Positions 13,836 to 25,398 of a DNA stretch of 64,000 nucleotides are shown in pieces; the first letter of the stretch is position 1; each line of letters begins with the position of its first letter. Below the pieces are notes generated by a model. That model was given only the letters and a program-made list of their open reading frames with translations, ran no database searches and was not told the origin of the DNA. A program made the translations under genes and the position numbers. This DNA comes from Crocodylus rhombifer (Eukaryota > Chordata > Crocodylia > Crocodylidae). The stretch covers positions 1-64,000 of the forward strand of contig JAVSML010001164.1 of assembly GCA_038503035.1 (NCBI GenBank), given 5' to 3'.

Positions 13836-14118
13836 AGGGTTGGCAAGCCAGTCCATTGACCAAATATCGTCAATTAACCAGTCAACTGACTGCATATTTT
13901 TTGACGGGTCAAAGATTATAGCAGTTTTGTGGGGAGTGATTTTTTTTTTTGCAGTTTCTTGACAGAAATATGATTTTTTTTTATGGTTTTTGACACATTT
14001 TTTAATGGACAGGTTGTACTCTTTTTGTGTATTATTTGATTGTATTGGCAATTTTTTTACCATTTTTGACCAGTCAATTGACTGAACTTTATTTGATCGG
14101 CCAAATTCTCAACCCTAG
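13836..14118. mobile_element. hAT-like MITE
   Basis: The inverted ends are AGGGTTGGCAAG on the left and, read inward from the right, CTAGGGTTGAGAA. Flanking 8-mers AACAAATT (13828-13835) and AACAAACT (14119-14126) match at seven of eight positions. Just inside both ends lie repeated CCAGTCAA/TTGACTG words. The middle is AT-rich with long T runs. There is no coding capacity. Confidence 0.78.
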
Positions 14119-14126
14119 AACAAACT

Positions 14127-16946
14127 GGACCAGCAATGACTTTCCCATGGTCCTTGATTTTTGGTTTCATTCTGAATTTTGTGTTTTATCTCCCTTTTTT
14201 CCATAACCACGCAGACTGTATGAGCGGTTTCCACTGCCTTGCATTTGTTCCTTGCTGTGATAACTGCTGTGTTCCCTGCTCCCTACCCCGATCTGCCACA
14301 TATGCAGGCTGCTTGTGCCACTTGTGACATGCATGCTGCAGGGCAACCACCCTGTGCTAGACAGACAGTGAACAAACACGCACGGGACAAACACTGCCTT
14401 GCCTATAATAAACACCGACCTGGGCAGGCGCTTGACAAAGCCCCTCTGCTCTCAGATTTGTGTGGGCTGTCATCCTAATTTCAATTTGCTCTTATTTCCT
14501 TTGATAACTTTCATAGTATCTGAAGGGAGGTGCCTACCGTAGTCCTGTCTTGACCCACATTATTGTGCGTCTTTCAAATACGCTGGCCTTCCATGACTGA
14601 AATTCTCCCATTAGGACACATCTGAAGTCATGTTATTGGGCTGTGGTATGGCCAAGACTTCCCCCGGTTGTCTATTCTTTTAACGAACGTTGGAACACAT
14701 GCTCCATTCCAAGCTTGTCGTCATTAAGAATAGGAAAAAGCCACATGGCCACAATTGGCTTCCAAGTCAAGCTCATTCTTAATTGCATACAAACATCCCA
14801 AGCCTACCTAGGGAAGTGCTGCTGCTGCTTTGAGCATTTACCCTGACGTTTAGGGTTGGTCCTGTGGGTCACCCTCAAAACTGAGATCATCCCCCACACC
14901 TACCTCTTCCCTTGCAGACCCTGCCCGTTGGGCTTTTTGATCTTCAGGAAGAAATCTTCTTGGGAATCAGTCTACCAGTAACCCACTTCTGCTTTGCTTG
15001 GCTCAAATTTCGGGTAATTGAGACAGGAAGCAGGGTACAGAAGGGAAGAAAATCGGGAATGGGAAGTTGCAGGATGACCACTGGCACTTTTCCTGCGGCC
15101 TGTGTCTGCAGAATCCAGGTGAGGTCCAGGTGGACGGGCTTTATCTCAAGGCCTGAAGCTGAGCTGAGTTACTAGGCTGAGGCTGATCTCTGCCACCAGA
15201 GACTGAGTTTAAGGGGCTTTCGCTGTACATCACTGAGCAGTACAGGCTTCAGGACAGGCTTAAAAAAAATCCTAACCTGCCAAGTAGACACATCCAACTT
15301 CTTGTGGGGTCTGCAGTAGTAAGGAAGGGAGACCCAGAGGAAAACTGACAAACTGTTTAAAGGGATATGACCCAATTGCCATACATTTCTGTACCACCCC
15401 CCCCGCCCCAACCCTGATGCTTTTGGACTAAAAAAAAATAATCTAATGCTAATATAAAATGAGGGATAACTGATGAGTATCACTAAGTTGCAAGTACATT
15501 CATTTAGCTTGCTTATGAGCTGCAAGATTATGAAACTTCTGCCAGCGTGCTCAACCTTATAAAAGCAGCTTTTGTAGCACAGTTCCTTTGCCAAGGAACT
15601 TATACCCAGATCCTCAAAGAAAATGGAAAGCGGCTTAGAGCCTACTGTTGACTGAGACAAAACATTGCAGACAGGCACAAGACAAATGGGCTACTACTCA
15701 GGAACGTGGCCACCTAATGGAGCAGCCCTGAAAAGCATCATGCTTTAGACAAGTCAGGCATGAATAAGATCTAAACAACTTTTATTGTGGAGCAGCAGGT
15801 AACCTCTGCTGTCCCTTTGCGTCAAACCAGCTGTGCTCCAACTGCAAGACCATCTCCCCATTCCCAGCTCCCTCAGTCTCCTGAGTTAGGGAGCATATCT
15901 AAATTATAACTTTTGTTACCACACATGAAAATAGCTTCGTTGTCTAGAAGGCGCTAAAAGAAATTACACATAAGGGGCAATATTCAAAGCATATAAGGAA
16001 GGTTGATAACCAAGAGCTGGGGCAGGATACAAGAGAGGAATCGCTGAGCTACTGGAGTTTGTTCCAACTTCTTGTGGATTCACTGGAGATCAGATCAGGC
16101 CTATGAAGGGACTTAGACTGCAGAGCCCTCAATCTATATGCACCTTCTCCAGCATATAAAACATCCCAAAATCATTCCAAGTTGCTCCACAGCTCTAGCC
16201 AAAGTAAGCAACGAGCTGAATCTGCTATATACTACCATGGTGAAGCATGTGCTGCCAGTTAGCTACATAGCAAACATCACTTCAAATATCCCTGCTTTGC
16301 ATAAAGAAATAACTCTTCTGTCTGCACACCAGCTTGAGGGCCAGCCGCATCAGAGGGATTATTCTCATTGCCTGCCTTGTTAGTCTGCTCCAGATGCTAT
16401 GATAATACCCTCATCACCTTTCATCCAATGCTACTGCACGAGAAAATGGAATTAGCCTTTGTCAGAGAATATGCAGCATCCCAAGCCATTCTTAGCTGCC
16501 CGGTGCTCAGGGATGAAGCATGGTATCATTTGCCCTCTCTCCAATTTGTAACTAAATATAAAAGAAAATGACTTCCCATGACATCTTAGTTATTTTTTAT
16601 CACATTCACAAGCAAGCCCACTGTGGGTCAGAGAGGGTCCCTTGTTGCCGTAGCCTTCATCGTGTGTTACCTCCATCTGACTTTCAGCCAACAAAGCCTC
16701 AAGATGCTACATTTGGGAGCTGCAGCACCTGGAAAGCCCAATTTCTCTTTTCAACTGCCCCTGTGCTAATAACTTATCGCTGCCCTGTCGGCAATGAGAT
16801 AACTAAAATGTAAATCTCTATACAATCTGTAAGGAATTGATTTGGGCAGCAGGAAGGGTGATTAGTCATTTGCCTGCTATCTAGGAGACTGACACTCATT
16901 CCTCTAAACTGCAGCGCAGAAACCCGCCTTGCCACCAGCCTAAATA
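14127..16946. other. Intergenic, no gene seen
   Basis: A 168-codon minus-strand frame at 15172-15678 has no family resemblance and ends in sequence that looks like an old interspersed repeat. Nothing else was recognised. Confidence 0.4.
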
Positions 16947-17119
16947 TTTGATAAAAATTAAATAAAACTGGCTGTGATTTATGCTTCTCTTCACATAAGC
17001 ACTTCAGCCACGATCTTGCGGTTAATATGTGGCGTTATTAAAGCATCAATTATCTTTAGCACAAGCAGCGCTACAGAAGCAGCGCTGCAGCCTGTTCATT
17101 TTGATAAGGTTTGCTCTGT
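16947..17119 (+). repeat. 173-bp element A, related to element B at 20.6 kb
   Basis: This segment and 20601-20773 have the same length and share blocks in the same order: TTTGATAAAAAT, TGATTTATGC, GTTAATA, ATTAAAGCAT, ATCTTTAG, and GATAAGGTTTGCTC near the end. Only small indels separate them, while the flanks do not match. This suggests two old copies of one element, either an ancient SINE-like repeat or a duplicated conserved non-coding element. I could not name the family. Confidence 0.6.
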
Positions 17120-19308
17120 TGTTTATCAAACAAAATGGGAATGCCAGCAAACCAAGGCATCACCACTTGCTAATTCAATTGGGAGGGAACTTGCTTTGGG
17201 GGTCCAAGAAGCTCGTGTCTCTGCTGTGCATGCTTTAAGTGAGAGTCTGCCCGGTAGGGATGACTGGTCACCCAATTCATCAGGCTATTTCCAATGAAGT
17301 TGGCATTGCTTTATTCAGAGAACGAATGCTAGTGGAGTGGCAGACCTCCTTGAACTATAGAGCCTATTTAGCATGGGTAGCGGCAATCTGATATGGCCCT
17401 ATCCGTGTGCCTCCACCTAGCCAAAAGGATCCCTAGGGCTGAGAAGGTAGCAAATACCATGTGTGTCCTGTCAATCACTGGCCTCAGCAGCCCACCTCCA
17501 GTGACGGTAACTACCAATGCTGGTGAGCATTTTTAACATGTCAATAATAACCCAAGGATAGGACACTCAGCTGTCTAATTAAAAAGGTTTTTCCCAAGAC
17601 AGAAATGTTAGATCTCTCTCTTGAACCAGCAAAAACTTTAAAAATTCACTGACAGGTGACAACTAGAGCTGGCCTGGAGATTTGCAAAAAAACCCCAAAT
17701 TTTTCAGTTGTAAGCTTGATGTCTTAAAAGAGCAAGGAGCTGGCCATAAATATCTCAGGGCCAAGAGCTGCTTGAGACCTCTAGCTCGACAGAGGACTGG
17801 TGGAGAAGGGAGACTGCTTCTGGCACTTGTGGAGCTGCACGAGGGGAACTCATGTGAAGGGCCAAGCGCTATTCGCATGCCTGTTAGATACATGCCTGCT
17901 TTGTGACAGTTTAGGACAATTTGCTTAAAAAATCATTGAGTTTTGTAGTAGGAGCTGGAGAAAAGTCATGTTTGGGATTAGATTGATAAGTGAAAGAAGT
18001 CACTTGTGCCCAAAATCTAAGTCACAGCACCCAAAGCTGCAGGCTTCAATGATGGATAAAGAGGAAAAAGCATTATAATGGGGAAAATTCTTCCTGAGTG
18101 TTTCCTTGTACAATAAAGACTCCTCATGCTACCACTGCTTCTATCTATGGAGCTGGAACGGTGCTGTTGAGGCAGCCTGCAGACCGAAGCTGCAGTGAAG
18201 CAAGCTTGATGTGGATGGCATGGAGTGCCAGACCAAGCATGGGGACATTTGCCTGAGCAGAAGCTGCCAAAAGCAAAAGAGCAGCCTTGGAGATGCACTC
18301 CAGGGAACGTCCTCTCTTCCAAGCAGCTGTTGATCCAACTCAGATAGGTAGCAGAGTCCCTCTGAGCTCGGATAATGAACTGCGAGTGAAAGGTGGCTCC
18401 TGGCTGACTACCTTAGCAGCAACTACCAGTTGCAAGGGGAGGCCCAGGTCAGAGCTATTGCCAGGACCTCAGGCTAGCCTTCTCCCCTGTTAATTTATTA
18501 TATAGGTTATGGTCAACTGTGCTCGCTCTGCTTGGTTAATGCATGAGACGCTTGCGAGTGGGGAAATTCTGCTCACGAGCATCCAGATGGCTCAATTCAG
18601 TTCTCTCACATTTCTGGGTAGGGATTTGATCTGGGGCTACCACTTTTTTTTTTCCTTAATGGGGGCACCTAGGGATTGACCCTGCCCTTTGTGATTGCTG
18701 ACAGTGCCTGGCAGAATAGGTTTCACAATCAGAAAAAGCTGAAAAAGTTGATTTGTCCAAACTGAAGCTTTTAATGGAAATTAATCAGCTGGGTCACGGT
18801 TCCTATTCCCAGCGCACCTTGGAAAAATGATCAACATTTTCACAATCTCTCGAGGACAGACTGCTGGCTCAGTCACAGCCGTCAGTCTTCTAGTCTGATA
18901 GGTCCCAGTTGGTCTTAGTGCTAGTAAAGGTGGGTGTTAGTCATATGGATGTACTGTTTTCCTTACTTGCCCGAGTTCAGCTGTAAATTACCTAGGCAGC
19001 ATCTGGTTTTAGCCGGCCGGCTTTCTTCTGGGGACCTTAAATCTTGTCATCCAGGCAACACACGACTTGGGGCATAAGAGGAAGGTCAGAGAGCTTGCTC
19101 TCCTCCTCCTCCTGCCCAGCTGAAGCCTGAAGGTAAAATCGTGGATATGACCGTCCCCAGGCCCCTTGCGTTGTTCTCCAGAGGGGCAGAGGCACGACTC
19201 TGAAGTCAAAGAAATTTCGGACCTGGTTTCCCCATTTCCCTGGGAACTGGTGATGTTGCGGCAAAAAAATAAAAAGGTGCCGAGTCTCTACTCCAGTTTC
19301 TCCCAATC
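17120..19308. other. Intergenic, no gene seen
   Basis: No gene or complete element was recognised between element A and the solo LTR. Confidence 0.4.
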
Positions 19309-19312
19309 CTAT

Positions 19313-19786
19313 TGTTGCCGGCACAAGGTGCCCGAGGGAGGCAACAATTGGGTTCGTTGCCCGGTGTGTGTCGCGCCAAATAAACACACTGGGGGAGAAG
19401 CAGACAGAGTTTATTTGAGCCCAACTAAAAGGCACAGGGAGACTGTATTGTCTCAAATCCTGCGCACCTAACCCTGCAACAGCGGGATCTTTATACCCCG
19501 GTCAGTTTCACTGTCAGTGATTTCCCACCAGCTGGCCGCCCTCTTTCTCCCCTTTCCCTCCTCCTTTCTCTCTCCAAGCGGTGCCCTTGCATTCCACAGA
19601 TAACAAACAGTTTTAGCTCGCCTGCTTTCCAGAAGGACAGGAGATTGCAGGTGCCAAAGAAAGGGTTACAAAGGTTGGGCAAGGTGGGGTTTTGGCTCTT
19701 CTGAGCCTGGAGCAGAAGGACTTCCTCGACACTCGTGGTCTTCCATCCCTCTGAGTTACCCAGGGTTATGCCCAGTGACACCAACA
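19313..19786 (-). mobile_element. Solo LTR of an endogenous retrovirus-like element
   Basis: Read on the minus strand the 474-bp segment starts TGTTGGTGTC and ends GCCGGCAACA, the TG...CA ends of an LTR with a short inverted repeat. It is flanked by the 4-bp direct repeat CTAT at 19309-19312 and 19787-19790. A TATA-like box (GGTATAAAG) lies near 19490-19500 and an AATAAA signal at 19410-19415, in the order expected for a U3-R-U5 LTR. No primer-binding site, gag, pol or env sequence follows on either side, so this is a solo LTR left by recombination. The 4-bp duplication fits class I (gamma-like) elements, but class is inference. Confidence 0.82.
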
Positions 19787-19790
19787 CTAT

Positions 19791-20600
19791 GACTTATTTT
19801 TCAAGTAAAGCCATTGGCAGCTGTGAGGAGTAAGAACGAGCTTCCATGTGATTTATAAAATACCTAGAGCATGCAGCTCTGCTTGGATACTTCATAGCCA
19901 AGCTCAGTCTTCCTTGACCTTGTTTCTGAAGACCTGTAATGATGTGGGTAATACAGACTGAGTCGAAGCACCACACTTACACCAAACTACCTCCTCTCTG
20001 GACAACTTAAGCGAAAGTGGCACCAAGCACAGACCTTTGCTAGATGCATTAACTTTCTCCAGTCCGGAAAGGCTGGTCAAACAGCATCCTAACCACATGC
20101 CCTTGCTTCACAGGCACCAAGTTGTTCTGAAAGCTCCCAATTTAGCGAGATCAGTGTGAACATTTCCTTTCTCCTGCTGCTCCACGGTTGTGCATAGCCA
20201 ACACCAACCCTGCCCCATGTCTTCAACTGGCATTTGCACTTTCCCCCTCTTGCTAGCTATAGTTTTTAATTAAAAAATGATAAAGATCTTTAAAAAAAAA
20301 AATCCAAGTAGATTAACACAAAAACACACTGCACTGGTCACTTGGATTTTAACTAGCAAGAGAGAAAAATCTCTCGAGTTTCTGGTGAACTGCACTTATC
20401 TGCAGGTTGGAATGGCTTTGATATTTATGGCCTTTAAATGAATGAAAGTTTAGAAAAATAAAGCTAAAGGCAGTATATACAGATACACAAACACAACTTA
20501 TCAGCTGTTCTTATTTGGGAATGGGGCAGGAGGGGAGGGGAGGCTGATATAAGTTGTGTTTTCATAAAGGTGCCTTTTGTGCTACGTAAAGAAAAAAAAG
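19791..20600. other. Intergenic, no gene seen
   Basis: AT-rich sequence between the LTR and element B. No gene was recognised. Confidence 0.4.
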
Positions 20601-20773
20601 TTTGATAAAAATCAAATAATAGCAGGAATGATTTATGCCCCTCTCTGCCTGGTACTTCAATCTTCCCTTCCAGTTAATACATAGTATGATTAAAGCATCT
20701 ATAATCTTTAGTCTGTGGAGACCTGTGGAGCTGTAGCAGCAGCGGGTGTGCAGCATGATAAGGTTTGCTCAGT
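20601..20773 (+). repeat. 173-bp element B, related to element A at 16.9 kb
   Basis: It shares ordered blocks with 16947-17119 (see element A). The last block, GATAAGGTTTGCTC, is identical in both. Both copies are in the same orientation about 3.65 kb apart. Confidence 0.6.
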
Positions 20774-21368
20774 GACTGCAGATGCCACAGCAAAAACTTT
20801 TAATATTTATAACTTCTGATTTTCCAATGCCTCCCATGGGGAGGGAGGCCTTCGAGATAAAAGCTTCACGAAGGGTTGGATAAGTTCTTTTCAAGGACAA
20901 GATGGGCCTTGGATGGGTGGGGACATTTGTTATCAATGTCCTCAGCTCAGGAACAATGCCTAGCTAAGTGTTTTAAGGTGACAGTCTTCAAATGATTTAA
21001 GCATTTAACTCCCAATGAAGAAAGGCAGGTGTCTGTACACGGCTGAATTTTTGGGTTCTAGTCCTTGTCCCGAGGAGCTTACAGAATGACTTTTCTGTCC
21101 CTGTAAGCCACGTAGCATAAGTCCGCAGCTGGGATTTCTATACGCAATAGCGGTACTGCTTATGGACAACTAGGCCAGTCGAAAATATGGCCAGGAGTAA
21201 ACTGGGTAAGGGTGTTCCTAAATCTAGCCCTCAACAAGCTGCGAGACACTTGCAGCTTGAGAGTGGCTTAACAAATTTCAGCCAAAACTAAAGCCCTTAG
21301 GTTTGGGCTCCTACCTCAGACTGGTAGGGCCACCATGCACAGACCTCTTCCCTCAAGACACCTACCAG
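20774..21368. other. Intergenic, no gene seen
   Basis: Around 21.05-21.1 kb there is a short stretch (CTTGTCCCGAGGAGCTTACA) typical of an old sauropsid SINE. Otherwise nothing was recognised. Confidence 0.4.
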
Positions 21369-21831
21369 TAGGGCTGTGTGAAATTTGGGCAGCTGTTTCG
21401 TTTTGGAGGTATTCTGGCCCATTTTGGCACCTGAAACACCAAATCTGAAACGGAAGGCTCTGAAATGAAACCATCCAAAACATCTGGAAATGTTTCGCAG
21501 GCACCCCCCTGGGAATAGTCCAGCACAGCCCTGCAGCCCTCCTTGTAAAGTGCCGGGGGGCTGGGGCCAAGCAGGGCAGCCATGGGCGCTTCTCCCGCAG
21601 CTCCCCCGCCGAGGCAGAGGCAGGCACAGCCGGAGGAGCCGCGGGAGAACCTGCAGCCGCCCGGCTGTGCTTGCCTCTGCCCAGCTGATCCGAATCTCCA
21701 GATCAGCACCGAAACTCAAAGATTCAGCCAAATCGAAACAGAACAGTGATCCAAAACACTGAAATGAATCACTGTCCTCTGAAACGGCCAAATCCGAAAC
21801 CAGAACGACACAGCTGTTTCGCACAGCCCTA
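21369..21831. mobile_element. hAT-like MITE with GC-rich core
   Basis: The inverted ends are TAGGGCTGTGTGAAA on the left and, read inward from the right, TAGGGCTGTGCGAAA. Subterminal GAAAC/GTTTC words are repeated on both sides, including CAGCTGTTTCG near each end. The core around 21.5-21.7 kb is GC-rich. An ACCAG word is present at both borders, but a full 8-bp duplication is not clear. No transposase is encoded. Confidence 0.78.
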
Positions 21832-24807
21832 CCAGGGCTCTGTGCCCCGGGAAGCAACTCAATACTGTTCTCACAGTGCTTTCTTCACAGAAAAGGCAAA
21901 AGGGAAAGGGTAAGTGGGAGGCCAAACAATCGGGGATACAAGGGTCTCACAGGATATGCTGCTGCTTTGATGAGGCTCAAAGCCATCAGTCCCAGGAAGG
22001 AGACCTGGGTGCCACTTAACAGCTTCCTCGTGTCACTAGTAGCTGGGCCACGGTGTGCAGGCACAAAGGATGGCAAGACAGCTCATCTGAGGCATCTGCT
22101 GCTCTGGGGGGGCTGCTACTTCAAGTTTCCAGATGCCTCTGTTCCTTTTCCTTTTCCAGACCACTTTTTGAAGGGAAAAGGCATGAAATGGCCCATGTGA
22201 CAGTCCACGTGGAGGCCACAGAGAGCTTAGCAGTGCCTCAGCCTCCAGGCACAGCTGAACCCCTCTACCCACCCAGTGTGGTGAGTGGGCATCCAGAGAT
22301 GTCGAATTCACAAGGCTCACACAGGAAGCCAGTGCCCTAGTGGGGACGTCTCACCAAATCCAAATGAAGAAGAAAAGACTCAACCTCACACAGCCTACCC
22401 TCCTCCGGAAAGATCTTGATGAGGCACTTTTATCCCTAAAAAGTCCTGATGTCCCTTTGCAACACGGCAAAACCTGTTATCGGCCTATATCCAAGCCTGG
22501 TCACCTTGGGTCAGATCCTGTTCTATCGTTTAGGAATCTGGATGGCATCTAAAGGTAAAGCCGCCCTGCCTGCAAACGCTACATCTGTCTACCTTAGCCT
22601 GAAAAAGGAGAATGATCTATCCTTCTTTTGTAGCAATGGATCACACCAAGTACCACATGGACCCTGAACTGGGGGAAAAGGATCTGGCTTCTTACCTATA
22701 CACACAAGTTTACCATGCTAACTATGTATTAGTCGTGTCCCCAACAAACCCAGAAAAGCCCCGGCTCATGAGCCAGGATTGCATTGTGCTAGGCTCTGTA
22801 CAAACATAGAGCCAACGTTACAGTATTGACACACAGTTCAACTGGAATAAAATACAGGAAAGAATAACCTATACTATATAAGCCTCCTTCAGACCCAGAA
22901 CAGGACCTGAAATAGTTATACTGGTACTAACTCTGAAATGTTCTCCACTAAGCTGCTGAGGCAGGAAAACGCCTGGAGGTCTCTAACAGCTATAAGTTTT
23001 ATTATAAATTGATGAGTAGAAAACTTGCTAGGAATGTGGATAACATTCATTTTTCTTGCACCCTCCAGTGTTTTGAGCCACGGAGGTCATATTAGAAACT
23101 TTCATAAATAGTGGCTGTCCTTTAATATATTCTCACACTAGATTTCCTGATATCTGCCAACATCTCCTGCTTCTCTAGTTACCACTGCCGATATTACTCC
23201 CAACTAATAAAGACTCTCCTGTTTAATACTGTGATCGATTAGGGGAAGCCATGATTAGGCTCTGCAATTAAATTTAAATGGCTGCACACAGCATTCATCT
23301 TCATGTGCAGATTAATGAGAATGTCAAGACAAAGTCAGGGTAGGAAGGGATTGGGAGATCTGAGAGAAGTGTTCAGTCTCTACAGAAAGCCCCGTGGTTT
23401 TAAAACTGATCCACAACACCTTGTGGCAAAGAGGGAAGGAAACAGTTCAGGACCCAGATGTGGTTCTACAGGCCTGTTAGCACAGCACCCGAGCAGCTCA
23501 GCAGCTTTATTTTTACAACCTCTGAGGTAGAAAAGTACATTTTAAAGGTCAAAAACGGAGGTTGGGAGGGGATCTTGAACCCAAGCCTGCAAAATCATAG
23601 GCTACCACTGACACACTGCCCCACCCCACACACTGAAAGGCAGGAAGAAAAAGCCAAGCAGGCTGGACCGGAGAATGGGAATATAACCTGCCTTTACAGA
23701 GTGGAAACCGGGGTCTTCTAAGGGGGCCTAAGAACACTGTATTTCAATAGGACCCGGAGGTGGAGCTCCCCAAACACCCTCAGCAAATACTTCGGGAGAT
23801 TATCTGAAGCTAAGACAGCAGAACTGCTAGAGGGCAAACAAGCCCAGAACACAGGTCCAGCTCTGCCCTTCGAGAGCTCAGCACCACTCCCACAGCTGTG
23901 CACAGAAGTCATCCGTTTAATCCATGCACATGGCCCCCGGTATTTACTACTTCACACGTGACCCTCCAAATGCCTGAAGGAGACCAAACTGGATGCCCTT
24001 AAACCGCAAACAGCCAGGCTGCCTTCTCCTGAACTTCTTGCACTGTCCTCCCACTCCAGCCCAAAACAAGCTCTCCTAGACTTTGCCATCCATTTCTTGT
24101 GGCAGAAATACTCATCCAGTTGCTTATCCTTTATAAGGTGGAGCTAAAATTAACAGAAAATGAGCAGCTCATTTAAGATACAACTGCCTTGTGGACATAA
24201 ACAATGCAATCAGTGAAACTGCTTGCTAGTCTTTAGCTGGATCTGGGGCTGAGCACTCACCATCTTCCAAAGCACAAGCTGAAAGCCGATGGAAACTTCT
24301 GCCTCTCTTCTGGCACGGCCCAAGCCTGCTCTTTACCAAACCATCCTACAGCATTCAAAACTAGCTACATCCAACTGCAAAAACAATGTTATTTCAACAG
24401 TGAGAGGAACACAGCTATTCCTGCAGTGGCCACATTTCCGAATCTACACCATTTATAAATGGTTATAAACGGCGCTATGTTTAACCAACTTCAAACCATT
24501 CTGGAAAGTCAATCAGGGAAGAGGGCTACCGGAGAATGACTGCTTCCCACTGCTCTTCAACTGGGTATTTAGCTCTGAGCAATCACCAAGATTATGCTCA
24601 TTTTCAAAGCAGGTGACATTTAATCAGTCATGGTTTTCTGCTAAAACAAAACCACACTGAGCAACAGAGGTGCATGCAAGAATTTGGTCCGATTAACATT
24701 GACAGCATGTAATAGAGCAAGTTTCTTGATGTGCCTTGTTAACTGCTGCTCTTGACAAATCTCCTTTTAACCTCTGAATATAAGAGCCAACACAGTGAGT
24801 GGAAATG
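21832..24807. other. Region downstream of NOC4L, no further gene
   Basis: Short pieces of old SINEs are visible near 22.77-22.81 kb (GCATTGTGCTAGGCTCTGTA) and, in antisense, near 23.50-23.62 kb (MIR-like). No exon was recognised. Confidence 0.4.
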
Positions 24808-24813
24808 TTTATT
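24808..24813 (-). promoter_or_regulatory. Candidate NOC4L polyadenylation signal
   Basis: This is the nearest AATAAA hexamer on the minus strand after the NOC4L stop codon, about 590 bp downstream. No other canonical hexamer was seen in between. The assignment is by position only. Confidence 0.4.
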
Positions 24814-25398
24814 ATTTCTTTGATTAGGCTGGTTCCTGCCTAGGTAAGGTTGTAAAACAGATGGAGACTTTAACATCACCTACAAGACTTTGAGATCACT
24901 GGACAATTCTCAAGTGAACTGTGATCCTTCAAGGCAGGATCTAGGCTTAAAATGTGGAAAGAAACCTTTCTACCTGCCCTCCTCCTTATGTGCTAGGTAA
25001 AAGACTGTAGTCCCACCAGATCTATGTAAATCCACCCCAGCACTGACTGCATCCAGTAGCAGACACTTCAGAGAAAGGAACAAGAGCACAGACCGTAAAT
25101 CTTGAGTCAGAATCATGCGCCCATAAAAAAAGTGTTTACTAACTCTAGGCCGGGGTGGTGATAAAATGCAAAAGCCAGTTAATGTGAAAAACTGCGCTTG
25201 TTTTGCGAACAAGGAGTAAGAGTCCATTCAGAGCTGCTGACAAAGTCCACCAAAGTAAGTACCACCCCCTGTTGGGTAGTACAGCCATTACCTGGAATTA
25301 TTTTAAAGCCCAAAACTCCAGAAAGTCCCACATGAACAAGCAGAGCTGGGCAGCCGGAGGGGCCTGTTTGCTACCGACCAGCCAGGGAACGTGCAACT

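Noticed and set aside
15172..15678. 168-codon minus-strand open frame
   Set aside because: No recognisable domain, no partner exons, and part of it overlaps sequence that looks like an old interspersed repeat.
1..25398. GALNT9 exons on the plus strand, expected from the human order next to NOC4L
   Set aside because: I looked for lectin-domain and catalytic motifs in the long frames and saw none. Small exons cannot be excluded by eye, so this is not evidence of absence for the region.
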